From contig CAAGGJ010000181.1 of the NCBI GenBank assembly GCA_900769345.1, positions 1-26,777 on the forward strand: 26,777 nt of DNA, in the 5' to 3' direction. Both the position numbers and the translations under genes were made by a program. Numbering within the stretch: the first letter of the stretch is position 1; every line of letters starts with the position of its first letter. The stretch comes from Bacteroidales bacterium (lineage in GTDB: Bacteria > Bacteroidota > Bacteroidia > Bacteroidales > Muribaculaceae). The notes below the pieces were generated by a model. That model saw nothing but the letters and a program-made list of their open reading frames with translations. It did no database searches and had not been told where the DNA came from. This document shows positions 14,654 to 23,359 of the stretch, piece by piece.

Positions 14654-15877
14654 GTGAATATTAAGGTTAAGAGTATATACGATGCCCGACGCATCTGGAA
14701 AGTGGCGATTTTTATCGTGGCGCTGCTGCTCGTGGTGTCGTTTTTGGCTATTAGTAACAAGTTGGTAAAGGACCTTGCGCAGCAAGAACGCGAGCGTATG
14801 GAGATTTGGGCCGATGCCACCAAGCAACTCGCTTCGTCGACTACCGGTGAGGAGGGTATGCCTGAGTCGCAAATCAACTTCTTGCTGAGCATTATCGAGC
14901 GAAATCACACCATTCCGGTGCTGCTCACCGATGCCGGCGATGAGATACTATTGCACCGCAATTTTCGCCTTCCCGAGCCCATCGACAGCGCTTCGCCTTG
15001 GGTCACTTCGGAGACTAATATGCAGTATCTTCGCGGCAAACTGCAGCGTATGAAGCGATCCGAGAACATTATCCCCATCATAATCGATAAAAACACTACG
15101 CAATACCTTTATTATGAAGACTCTACGGTGCTTCACCGATTGGCTTATTTTCCCTATATCGAACTCGTGGTGATGCTCATATTCATAGCCGTGGTGTATT
15201 TTGCACTCGTATCGGTGAAAAAAGCCGAGCAGAACAAGGTGTGGGTGGGTCTTTCGAAAGAGACGGCTCACCAATTGGGAACACCCATCTCGTCGCTTAT
15301 GGCGTGGACGCAGATGCTCGATACTCTCGGTGTGGATGCCGATATAGTGCGCGATATGGATAAAGATGTGCACCGCCTGTCGGTGATTGCCGACCGTTTT
15401 TCAAAAATCGGTTCGAAGCCCGAGATGGAGTTGGCTTTTATCAACGAGAGTGTGATTTCGAGCCTCGAATATATGCGCACACGCATCTCCAAGCGCGTGA
15501 TGCTCACCATCAACACCTCCGACGAGAGCAATAGCGGCGTGATGCTGTGCCAATCGCTCTTCGAGTGGGTGATGGAAAATCTCACCAAAAACGCCGTCGA
15601 TGCCATGCAGGGAGAGGGCTCGCTCACCATTACGGTGACCGATGGTGGCGAAATGGCTGTGATAGATGTGAAGGACTCGGGTAAGGGTATTCCGCGCAAA
15701 AATTTCAAGACCGTGTTCAATCCCGGTTATACCACCAAAAAACGCGGTTGGGGCTTGGGTTTGACCCTCGTGAAACGCATCATCGAGGAATATCACGGCG
15801 GAAAAATCTATGTAAAAGAGTCGGAATTGGGCCATGGCACCACATTCCGCATCGAGTTGCCTAAGGTGAGCAACTAA
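14654..15877 (+). CDS. Membrane sensor histidine kinase without adjacent response regulator
   Basis: Inner-membrane two-component sensor. TM1 is about residues 16-34, an extracytoplasmic sensor domain of about 130 residues follows, and TM2 is about 168-188. The phosphoacceptor is H206 in KETAHQLGTPISSL. The ATPase domain has an N box (E308-N309 and N313 in ENLTKNAVDAM), a G1 box DSGKG (341-345), an F-box segment near NPGYTT, and a G2 box GWGLGL (365-370). There is no HAMP or receiver domain. The start is GTG at 14654, with an in-frame stop codon six bases upstream, so no longer N-terminus is possible. No response regulator gene is adjacent, so the partner must be elsewhere. Signal unknown. 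Confidence 0.93.
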   Translation: MNIKVKSIYDARRIWKVAIFIVALLLVVSFLAISNKLVKDLAQQERERMEIWADATKQLASSTTGEEGMPESQINFLLSIIERNHTIPVLLTDAGDEILLHRNFRLPEPIDSASPWVTSETNMQYLRGKLQRMKRSENIIPIIIDKNTTQYLYYEDSTVLHRLAYFPYIELVVMLIFIAVVYFALVSVKKAEQNKVWVGLSKETAHQLGTPISSLMAWTQMLDTLGVDADIVRDMDKDVHRLSVIADRFSKIGSKPEMELAFINESVISSLEYMRTRISKRVMLTINTSDESNSGVMLCQSLFEWVMENLTKNAVDAMQGEGSLTITVTDGGEMAVIDVKDSGKGIPRKNFKTVFNPGYTTKKRGWGLGLTLVKRIIEEYHGGKIYVKESELGHGTTFRIELPKVSN

Positions 15878-15905
15878 TCAAATTTCGATACCTTCTATCA
15901 GTTAA

Positions 15906-16463
15906 TCAGTCGAATAGCGATAATTGCTTGGGCGTATGATCTTCTTCTTCGGGGGTAGATGCTTGAGCGGGTTCGGCTGTTGCAACCGGCGCTTCGAGGG
16001 TCAGTTCGACGTACGATTCGGCGGCGACATCGTCGAAGGGCACATCGGTGATACTCTCGCCTATGCTCGAACGGGTGCGAGTGCGTGGCGCATCGAACAC
16101 TTGGCGATAGAGTGCCGAAATCTTCTGCTCCAACTTAGCCAAATCGGCAGGAGCGACTACCAGTTTTTCGCAAGTGAGGTTGATAAGGCGCACACGCTTG
16201 TCCTTGGCATCTGCTGCAAGGTGTTCGGTGGTGAGTTGTGCTATCTTTTTCACTTGCGGTTGCAAGCGTTCTATCTCGGCTTTTATATCCCTGAGGTCAT
16301 CGAGGCGCGAATTGGCGAGGGTTGTGAACCCGTGCTGCAAATCGTTATCGAAATGGCGTTTGCGCACCTTAAACGAACTGCGAAGCTCGGCAAGGCGCTC
16401 TATGATGCTGAAATATTGTTTGGTCTCGTCGAGCGAGAAAAATCTATCGTCGTTCATAGTCAT
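15906..16463 (-). CDS. Hypothetical coiled protein with a sliding-clamp-binding tail (QLSLFD)
   Basis: The family is not recognised. Residues about 10-123 look all-helical and charged (for example AEIERLQPQVKKIAQL), consistent with a coiled coil. Residues 124-178 are low-complexity, rich in Pro, Ala and Glu, and probably disordered. The protein then ends KQLSLFD. QLSLF (180-184) is essentially the consensus bacterial beta-clamp-binding pentapeptide. The gene starts 24 bases after rnhB ends, in a tight unit of polyprenyl synthase, rnhB and this gene. ATG codons at 16463 and 16457 are both possible starts. I infer a DNA replication or repair accessory that docks on the clamp by a flexible tail; no enzymatic motif is visible. 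Confidence 0.85.
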   Translation of the reverse strand: MTMNDDRFFSLDETKQYFSIIERLAELRSSFKVRKRHFDNDLQHGFTTLANSRLDDLRDIKAEIERLQPQVKKIAQLTTEHLAADAKDKRVRLINLTCEKLVVAPADLAKLEQKISALYRQVFDAPRTRTRSSIGESITDVPFDDVAAESYVELTLEAPVATAEPAQASTPEEEDHTPKQLSLFD

Positions 16464-16487
16464 GTGGAGTGCTTTAAGGGGTGGTGG

Positions 16488-17084
16488 TTAGAATAGCGAC
16501 AATTGACGGTCGAGGAGTTGAAACGACATTCTGTGATAGGGCGTAGGTCCGAATTGGGCTATCGCCTCACGATGTTTCTTGGTGGGGTAACCCTTGTTGG
16601 TGGCCCAGTCGTACTGCGGATATTCCTCGGCTATGCGGCGCATATATTCGTCGCGGTGCGTTTTTGCGAGCACCGAAGCCGCTGCTATGCTCATCATCTT
16701 GCCGTCGCCTTTCACTATGGTGGTGTAAGGAATGTCGGCATAGGGTGTGAAGCGATTGCCGTCGATTAGCAATGCTTCGGGGCGTATCTTCAGGGCATCG
16801 ATGGCGCGATGCATAGCGGCTATCGAGGCTTTGAGGATATTTATTTTGTCGATTTCTTCGGGCGAAACGAAAGCCACTGCCCACGCCAGGGCTTCGCGCT
16901 CTATAATCTCGCGAAGTGAGTCGCGACGGCGCTCGGTGAGCTGCTTCGAGTCGTTGAGCAGTTCGTTACGGAAGTCGGGCGGCAAAATCACTGCGGCTGC
17001 GGTTACGGGACCTGCCAGGCATCCGCGTCCGGCTTCGTCGCATCCCGCTTCCACTATTCCCGGTGTCAAAAATGGCTGTAACAT
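16488..17084 (-). CDS. rnhB: Ribonuclease HII
   Basis: Cleaves RNA in RNA-DNA hybrids and starts removal of single ribonucleotides from DNA. The catalytic acidic residues are visible: D16 and E17 in CDEAGRG, D108 in LLIDGNR and D127 in VKGDGK; GYPTKKH (Y166) is the substrate-sensing tyrosine segment. It has 198 residues, a normal length. Its last residues are RQLSLF, a C-terminal motif of the kind that binds the beta sliding clamp. It lies 24 bases after the polyprenyl synthase gene and 24 bases before the unknown gene with a QLSLFD tail, so the three are probably co-transcribed. Confidence 0.97.
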   Translation of the reverse strand: MLQPFLTPGIVEAGCDEAGRGCLAGPVTAAAVILPPDFRNELLNDSKQLTERRRDSLREIIEREALAWAVAFVSPEEIDKINILKASIAAMHRAIDALKIRPEALLIDGNRFTPYADIPYTTIVKGDGKMMSIAAASVLAKTHRDEYMRRIAEEYPQYDWATNKGYPTKKHREAIAQFGPTPYHRMSFQLLDRQLSLF

Positions 17085-17108
17085 AGGCTCTGCTCGAGTT
17101 TTACCGGG

Positions 17109-18083
17109 TTATACATTTCGCTCGATAACAAACGAGAACAGGGCTTTGAGCGCCTCGGTCTCGCTCGTGGTGCCAAATTCGTTGAGTATGGCAAATGCTT
17201 CGTCGCGCAGCTCATACATCTTCTGCTCGGCATATTCTATGCCGCCGTTGTCCTTGGCGTAGCGTATGAGGGTATCAATTTCATCGGCATTGAGTTGACT
17301 TTTCTCCGATAGGGCGCGCATCTCAGCCACATTAGGGGCATTGTCGTTGGCAAGCACATGTATCAGAGGCAATGTGCGTTTGCCCTCGCGCAGGTCGTTG
17401 CCCGTGGGTTTGCCTATCACGGGGTCGTTATAGTAGTCGAAGATGTCGTCCTTGATTTGGAAGCAAAGTCCGAAGAGTTCGGCATATTTCACTATGCGCG
17501 AAAGGCCTTCTTCGGGCGCATGGGCGGCATAACCTCCCACTTCCACGCAGCTGCAGAACAGCGCGGCGGTCTTGCAGCGTATGATGTCGTAGTATGATTG
17601 TTCGCTCACAAAGTGCTTGCGAGTGTTGTCGAGCTGGCTTATTTCGCCGAGCGATAGCATACGCGCACGGTCGGCCATCACTTTTATCACACGCGGCTCG
17701 CCTGTGCCCACGGCACATATCAGCGCCGAACTCACGAAGAAGTCGCCCACGAGCACGGCTATGTGATTATCCCAGATGCGATTGATGGTGGGACGTCCGC
17801 GACGCTCCGTCGATTCGTCGATTACATCATCGTGTATGAGCGAAGCATTGTGAAGCAACTCGATCGATGCGGCTGCTTTGATGATGATGTCGGTATCTCC
17901 GCCGAACAGTCGGCCGGTCAATATCGAGAGTATAGGGCGTATCTGCTTGCCTTTGGTCTTCAGAAACTCTTGAACTATGTGTTCCATAAGTGCGTTATCG
18001 CTACACAGCGACTCGCTGATTATTCTGTTCAATTGGGTCAATTCGCCCTTTAAATTCTCCCTTATTTCTTCAAATTTTGCCAT
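17109..18083 (-). CDS. Long-chain polyprenyl diphosphate synthase (all-trans)
   Basis: Condenses isopentenyl diphosphate units into an all-trans prenyl chain, here most likely the menaquinone side chain. It has 324 residues and both aspartate-rich motifs: first DDVID (D85, D86, D89) followed by RRGRPT, and second KDDIFD (D212, D213, D216). The residue five positions before the first motif is a small Ala (A80), as expected for long-chain products. It is cytoplasmic. It is the first gene of a tight unit with rnhB and the clamp-motif protein, and has a plausible promoter at 18102-18134. Confidence 0.93.
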   Translation of the reverse strand: MAKFEEIRENLKGELTQLNRIISESLCSDNALMEHIVQEFLKTKGKQIRPILSILTGRLFGGDTDIIIKAAASIELLHNASLIHDDVIDESTERRGRPTINRIWDNHIAVLVGDFFVSSALICAVGTGEPRVIKVMADRARMLSLGEISQLDNTRKHFVSEQSYYDIIRCKTAALFCSCVEVGGYAAHAPEEGLSRIVKYAELFGLCFQIKDDIFDYYNDPVIGKPTGNDLREGKRTLPLIHVLANDNAPNVAEMRALSEKSQLNADEIDTLIRYAKDNGGIEYAEQKMYELRDEAFAILNEFGTTSETEALKALFSFVIERNV

Positions 18084-18101
18084 TGTGATATATATCTGTC
18101 A

Positions 18102-18134
18102 CAAAATTAGCAAATATTATCCTTAGAAAGCGAA
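18102..18134 (-). promoter_or_regulatory. Promoter of the polyprenyl synthase-rnhB unit
   Basis: On the minus strand, TTCG (18134-18131), 21 bases, then TAATTTTG (18109-18102). Perfect -7 box and one mismatch at -33. Confidence 0.55.
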
Positions 18135-18150
18135 AATTTTGGCCGGATAA

Positions 18151-18182
18151 TTTCAAAAAGCCGACAAAATCCTGTAATTTTA
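18151..18182 (+). promoter_or_regulatory. Possible promoter of polA
   Basis: TTTC (18151-18154), 20 bases, then TAATTTTA (18175-18182). The spacing is right, with one mismatch in each box. It is divergent from the polyprenyl synthase promoter. Confidence 0.45.
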
Positions 18183-18231
18183 AATAATTTTTCAATTTCT
18201 AAAATTTTTATCCTCTCTCTACCCCTACGAT

Positions 18232-21060
18232 ATGGAAAGAAACAAACTGGTTTTGCTCGATGCCTATGCTTTGATATTTAGAGCTTACTATGCGCTGATA
18301 CGCACACCGCGCTACACTTCGCAGAAACTCAATACGTCGGCGATTTTTGGATTCGTCAATACACTTCAAGACTTGCTCAAACGCGAAAATCCTTCGCATA
18401 TTGCCATCTGCTTCGACCCTAAGGGCGGCACTTTCCGCCACGAGGTGTATCCGGAATATAAGGCCGGTCGCGAAGAGACTCCCGAGGACATTCGCAAGGC
18501 TGTGCCCTACATAAAGCGCATAGCCGAGGCTTATAATATAGCGGTGATAGAGCAGCCGGGCTATGAGGCCGATGATGTTATAGGTACGCTGTCGGTGCTC
18601 GCTCGCCATCGTGGCTTTCTCACCTATATGGTCACTGCCGACAAGGATTTCGGCCAACTCGTTAATCAAGATGTGATGATCTACAAGCCTCACACCGGGG
18701 GCTACGACATCTTGGGCGTGAAAGAGGTGTGCGAGAAGTTTGGCATCGAACGCACCGAGCAGGTAATCGACATCCTTGCGCTTATGGGCGACAAGGTCGA
18801 CAATATTCCGGGCTGCCCGGGCGTGGGTGAGGTGACTGCAGGCAAACTCGTGCGCGAATTTGGTAGCGTGGAGTCACTCATCGAAAATACCGACCGACTG
18901 AAAGGTGCTCTCAAGAAAAAAGTGGAGGAAAATGTGGAAAAAATCAAGTTTTCCAAGATGCTTGCCACCATTAAAATAGATGTACCTATCGAGTTCGATG
19001 AGGCAGCACTCAGCCGCCGCCCCATCAATGCCGATGCTCTGCGTGAGGTTTTTACCGAACTCGAATTTCGCTCGTTTATCACTCGCGTAATCGACCAAGG
19101 CGAGGGTAATGTGGGCCTCGAGGGCGTGCCTGTGCTTGCGCCTGCTCCCGAAGCTCCTCAGAAGCCCAAACCGGCACCAAAACCCACGTCGGGACAGATG
19201 TCGCTCTTCGGCGATGACGATGAAGACGATGCCGAAGTGGCTGAAACTGCTGTTGCTGCAGCTCCCGCCCGGGCTACAAAGCTTATGGCGGCGCTTGCCG
19301 ACATTGTGGTTGCCGACGATGCCGCTTCGCTGAGCGAATGGGTGACCAAGGCCATGAAATGCCCTGCCGTGGGCGTGGAAATCCTCGCCGATGGCGACGA
19401 ATCGATGACTGCCCGACCGGTGGGTGTGGGCGTGGCTTTGCCCGATGGCGAGGCATTCTATGTGCCTGCCGCCTTGATGGTGGCACTCAAACCGATCTTC
19501 GAAAACACTGCCACCACCATCGTAGCCGGTGACATAAAACGCTATATGGTGATACTTCGCCGACAGGGCATCACGCTCTCGATGCCTTATTTCGACACGG
19601 CTGTGGCTCACTATCTGCTTCAACCCGAACGACTGCACGACACGGCTCGTATTGGTGCCGAACTCATTGGCTCCGAGTGCGAAACTATCGAGTCGTTCCT
19701 CGGTCCTAAAGGCAAAAACCGATTGCGCTTCGACCAAAAACCTCTATCGGAGGCTGCACGATTTGCTTGCACCTATGCTCACACTTCGCTCGCTCTGCGC
19801 GATGTGCTCAACTTGCGCATTGCCGAGGAGGGTATTATGCCACTGCTCACCGATATCGAATTGCCTCTCGTGGAGGTGCTCGCCGATATGGAGTATAACG
19901 GTGCCCGAGTGGATGTGCAGGCGCTCAACGACTACTCAGTGCTGCTTACCGAGCGTATGAATCGCCTCGAGCAAGAGTGCTTCGACCTCGCCGGCGAACA
20001 GTTTAACACCGCTTCGCCTATGAAGGTGGGAGAGATTCTATTCGATAAACTCAAAATTGACGATAAGGCAAAAAAGACGAAAACCGGACAATATTCCACC
20101 ACCGAGGAAGTGCTCATGCACTTGCGCGACCGCCATCCGCTCGTGGGAAAGATTCTCGATCTGCGCGGCATACGAAAACTCCTTTCCACCTACGTCAACG
20201 CCCTGCCTGAACTTATCAATCCCGAGACGGGCCGCATTCACACCACATATAATCAGACGGTTACTGCCACAGGACGACTCTCATCTACTGCGCCTAACTT
20301 GCAGAACATACCGGTGCGCAACGATGACGGCCGCGAAATTCGCAAGGCGTTTATCCCTGCCGAGGGCTGCCGGTTCTTCTCTGCCGACTATTCGCAAATC
20401 GAACTACGCCTGGTGGCTGATTTCAGCAAAGACCCTACCATGGTAGATGCCTTTAAGAACGACCTCGACATTCACGCCATCACTGCAGCGAAAATCTATC
20501 ACATTCCGCTCGCCGACGTCACTGCCGACCAGCGCCGTAAGGCTAAAACTGCCAATTTCGGCATACTTTACGGCATATCGGCTTTTGGACTCTCGGAACG
20601 CCTGCAGATTCCTCGTGCCGAGAGTAAAATGCTTATCGACAACTATTTCGCCACATTCCCCGGTGTGCGCGATTATATCGAAAAGAGTGTGGCTCAAGCT
20701 CGCGAAAAGGGCTATGTAACCACCATCTTCGGCCGCCGACGCATGCTCCCCGACATCAATTCGCGTAATGCCGTGGTGCGCAGTTTCTCCGAGCGTAATG
20801 CCGTGAATGCTCCTATACAAGGCTCTGCTGCCGATATCATCAAGATAGCTATGGTGCGGATATATGCCGAAATGAAGCAACGAGGCTTGAAATCGAAGAT
20901 GATTCTCCAAGTGCACGACGAACTCAACTTCGACGTGGTGCCTGGCGAAGCCGAAGTGCTAACCGAACTCGTGGTTCGCTGTATGCAGAACGCCTACCAA
21001 GGTCAAGTGCCCCTTACAGCCTCGCACGCAATAGCCGACAATTGGCTCGACGCCCACTGA
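18232..21060 (+). CDS. polA: DNA polymerase I
   Basis: Fills gaps and removes RNA primers during lagging-strand synthesis and repair. Residues 1-290 are the 5'-3' exonuclease: LLDAYALIFRAYY (D10), YEADD (111-115), TADKDF (135-140), GDKVDNIPG (186-194). A Pro/Ala-rich linker (298-348) contains GQMSLF (321-326), a sliding-clamp-type motif. Residues 350-530 are a 3'-5' exonuclease fold that has lost its catalytic residues: GVEIL in place of DTET at 381-385, DIKRY in place of NLKYD, FACTY in place of YAAED. The polymerase domain is intact: motif A DYSQIELR (719-726), motif B RRKAKTANFGILYG (768-781), motif C QVHDE (893-897). At 942 residues it is full length. It probably works with RNase HII, encoded nearby. 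Confidence 0.98.
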   Translation: MERNKLVLLDAYALIFRAYYALIRTPRYTSQKLNTSAIFGFVNTLQDLLKRENPSHIAICFDPKGGTFRHEVYPEYKAGREETPEDIRKAVPYIKRIAEAYNIAVIEQPGYEADDVIGTLSVLARHRGFLTYMVTADKDFGQLVNQDVMIYKPHTGGYDILGVKEVCEKFGIERTEQVIDILALMGDKVDNIPGCPGVGEVTAGKLVREFGSVESLIENTDRLKGALKKKVEENVEKIKFSKMLATIKIDVPIEFDEAALSRRPINADALREVFTELEFRSFITRVIDQGEGNVGLEGVPVLAPAPEAPQKPKPAPKPTSGQMSLFGDDDEDDAEVAETAVAAAPARATKLMAALADIVVADDAASLSEWVTKAMKCPAVGVEILADGDESMTARPVGVGVALPDGEAFYVPAALMVALKPIFENTATTIVAGDIKRYMVILRRQGITLSMPYFDTAVAHYLLQPERLHDTARIGAELIGSECETIESFLGPKGKNRLRFDQKPLSEAARFACTYAHTSLALRDVLNLRIAEEGIMPLLTDIELPLVEVLADMEYNGARVDVQALNDYSVLLTERMNRLEQECFDLAGEQFNTASPMKVGEILFDKLKIDDKAKKTKTGQYSTTEEVLMHLRDRHPLVGKILDLRGIRKLLSTYVNALPELINPETGRIHTTYNQTVTATGRLSSTAPNLQNIPVRNDDGREIRKAFIPAEGCRFFSADYSQIELRLVADFSKDPTMVDAFKNDLDIHAITAAKIYHIPLADVTADQRRKAKTANFGILYGISAFGLSERLQIPRAESKMLIDNYFATFPGVRDYIEKSVAQAREKGYVTTIFGRRRMLPDINSRNAVVRSFSERNAVNAPIQGSAADIIKIAMVRIYAEMKQRGLKSKMILQVHDELNFDVVPGEAEVLTELVVRCMQNAYQGQVPLTASHAIADNWLDAH

Positions 21061-21078
21061 TGAAATGATTTGCGCTGC

Positions 21079-21417
21079 TTAATAGTAATATAATCGCCCC
21101 TTGTCGACTTTGCTATCGTAGTCGTTATAACTGCTCATCACGCCCAGCGGCGACGATTCGCGCACTATCTTGCGGTAGGGATAAAGGTGCAGCGAGTGCA
21201 TCTCGCGCGGAGCCACGTGCAGGTCGGCAACGCGGTGCTCGATGGTCTGCGAGGGGTCTTCGTAGATGTCTTTCACGCCATTCTTGTTGATGTCGATCCA
21301 CCCCTTGTGATATATCTCATTGAGGGGTTTATACAATTTTTGCGATGGAAACGACGTTTGAGCCGCAAGCAATAGCGGACTTAGGCACAGTGAAACAAGT
21401 AGTTTTCTTAGATTCAT
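21079..21417 (-). pseudogene. Decayed glycoside hydrolase family 3 gene (internally deleted remnant)
   Basis: The 112-codon frame starts with a signal peptide (MNLRKLLVSLCLSPLLLAAQ) and the typical GH3 N-terminal segment GWIDINKNGVKDIYEDPSQ to about residue 66. At about residues 67-101 it continues with a segment that in intact GH3 beta-glucosidases lies a few hundred residues further on (HLYPYRKIVRESSPLGVMSSYNDYD). It then ends abruptly in KGRLYYY and a stop. This looks like an internal in-frame deletion plus loss of the catalytic and C-terminal domains; normal GH3 enzymes are over 700 residues. It is convergent with polA, whose stop codon is 18 bases away. No activity is expected. Confidence 0.75.
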
Positions 21418-21535
21418 ATCATAAAAAATCGTTTAGTTCGGAGTCGTTGCCTCTAAGCCAAGGCGCAAAGACAATTTGGGTAAAAACATGGTTACCCTCC
21501 AAACTAACGCAAAAATTTTCACATCGCGGCACTTT

Positions 21536-23359
21536 TTAGAACGGGAATAGCAGCGGCAGCACAAGTGTCATCACCACGCCCATAATAATCTGCAACGGTA
21601 ATCCCACTTTGAGGTAATCGGAGAACTGATAATTGCCGGCTTGCATCACCAATGCATTGGGTGGAGTGGAGAATGGCGACGCGAAGCACATGCTTGCTCC
21701 GAGGGTCACGGCAAAGAGAAATGCCAGCGGACTCACGCCGACTTCGATTGCCGACTTCATGGCTATGGTCGCCATAAGTACGGCTGTGGCGGTGTTGCTG
21801 ATGAACATGGTGAGCAGCGAAGTGGTAAAATATATGCCGCACAGCAGCGCCATAGGACCTATGTCGCCAAGAGTTGCCACAAGCGAGTGGCTCACCCATG
21901 CCGAAACGCCGGTCTTTTCGAGCGCCGTAGCCATAGGTATCATGGCGGCTATCAGCACTATGCTCTCCCAGTTGATGGTCTTGTAGGCTGCCTCCACGCT
22001 GCGGAAGCACCCGGTTACCACCATTAGCAGAGCCGCAGCCACCACAGCCGTAGTGGGCGACACAGGAATGAAGTCAAACACCATCACTGCCACCATAAGC
22101 AGCATTATTATCGATGCCAATGGCGCTTTATAGGTGAGCGTAACCTTCTCTGCCATCTCTTTGGGCTGCCCAAGCAGCACCCAATCGTCTTCTTCGGTGT
22201 CGATGCGTGCTATGCTGTCCCATCGACCCTGTATGAGCAGAGTGTCGCCTGCCTTGAGTTTTACCTCGGGCAGGTCGTTGGTGATATATTCGCTGCTGCG
22301 CTTTACCGAGAGCACATTTATTCCATAATGCTCACGCAGAAGCGATTGGCGCAACAGTTGCCCCACGAGGCGCGATTCGGGCATTACCACTATTTCGGCA
22401 ATGCCGATGTCGAAGAAATCGATGCTGCTATCGCTCAGTGGCTGAAGTTGATTGCTTGTCGCAAAGGCGTTGAGGCTCTCGGGCGCACCTTGCAGATATA
22501 GAATATCGCCCTCTGCTATTACTGTGCTTTGCGTAGGCAGCGACTGCGTTACGTTGCGCATCAACCCTCTATGTTGCGAGGCGGCATTTCTTATCTCGAG
22601 AATATTGATGCCATACTTGGCGCGCAGATTGAGTTGTGCCAAGTTTTTGCCGGCAAGCCTACTCTGGGCAGCTACGCGAAAACTCTTTACGTTTTTACCG
22701 ATTTTATACTCCTCGGCGAGTTCGCTAAGGGTTTTGCCTTTCTTTTTGTCGCTCGATTTGTTCTTCTTGATGAGCATACGGCTCAATGGCAGCATTACGG
22801 CTATGCCCACAGCGAGGCAAATGATTCCTACCGGGAAAAATGAGAAGAATTGCAAGCCTTGATAACCATTTTCGCGCAGAACTTCGTCGATTACGAGGTT
22901 GGGGGGCGTACCGATGAGCGTGAGCATGCCGCCCATACTGCTTGCAAACGCCAAAGGCATAAGCAGTCGCGAAGCATTGGTGCCCGATTCAGTGGTCATT
23001 GCCACTATTATGGGCATCATCAGCGCCACAGTGCCGGTGTTGCTCACAAATGCGCCTATCACAGCGGTAACTATCACCACCAGCAGGAACATAGCGGTGG
23101 AGTTGTTGCCTGCGAGGTGCATTATGCGATGGCTCGCCGCCTTAGCGAGTCCTGTCTGAAGTATGGCGCCTCCCACCACAAAGAGTCCCGCCATCATTAT
23201 CACCACTTGGTTAGAAAATCCGGCAAAAGCTTCCTGCGGCGTGAGCACCCCGGTGAGGATGAGTAAGGTAAGAGCGCATAGAGCCACTATATCGGCCCTC
23301 ATTCTGCCCGCCACAAACATGGCTATCGTAGCTATAAGTATTACTAAAGTTATGGTCAT
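21536..23359 (-). CDS. SLC13/DASS-family anion permease with two RCK_C (TrkA-C) domains
   Basis: Inner-membrane sodium-coupled anion transporter; the family carries sulfate, dicarboxylates or related anions. It has 607 residues with two membrane halves. Each half has the family SNT motif (106-108 in VSNTGTVAL; 521-523 in ISNTATAVL) and a TPPN segment (150-154 and 564-568 regions). Between them, at about residues 205-400, lie two regulatory RCK_C domains, recognisable by repeats such as LAGKNLAQLNLRAKYGINIL followed by EGDILYLQG, and LVGQLLRQSLLREHYGINVL followed by AGDTLLIQG. The substrate cannot be told from sequence. It stands alone; no consensus promoter was found upstream. Confidence 0.92.
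   Translation of the reverse strand: MTITLVILIATIAMFVAGRMRADIVALCALTLLILTGVLTPQEAFAGFSNQVVIMMAGLFVVGGAILQTGLAKAASHRIMHLAGNNSTAMFLLVVIVTAVIGAFVSNTGTVALMMPIIVAMTTESGTNASRLLMPLAFASSMGGMLTLIGTPPNLVIDEVLRENGYQGLQFFSFFPVGIICLAVGIAVMLPLSRMLIKKNKSSDKKKGKTLSELAEEYKIGKNVKSFRVAAQSRLAGKNLAQLNLRAKYGINILEIRNAASQHRGLMRNVTQSLPTQSTVIAEGDILYLQGAPESLNAFATSNQLQPLSDSSIDFFDIGIAEIVVMPESRLVGQLLRQSLLREHYGINVLSVKRSSEYITNDLPEVKLKAGDTLLIQGRWDSIARIDTEEDDWVLLGQPKEMAEKVTLTYKAPLASIIMLLMVAVMVFDFIPVSPTTAVVAAALLMVVTGCFRSVEAAYKTINWESIVLIAAMIPMATALEKTGVSAWVSHSLVATLGDIGPMALLCGIYFTTSLLTMFISNTATAVLMATIAMKSAIEVGVSPLAFLFAVTLGASMCFASPFSTPPNALVMQAGNYQFSDYLKVGLPLQIIMGVVMTLVLPLLFPF

Noticed and set aside
18874..19737. 287-codon open frame on the minus strand
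   Set aside because: Antisense to polA; His-rich and low-complexity composition typical of a shadow frame.
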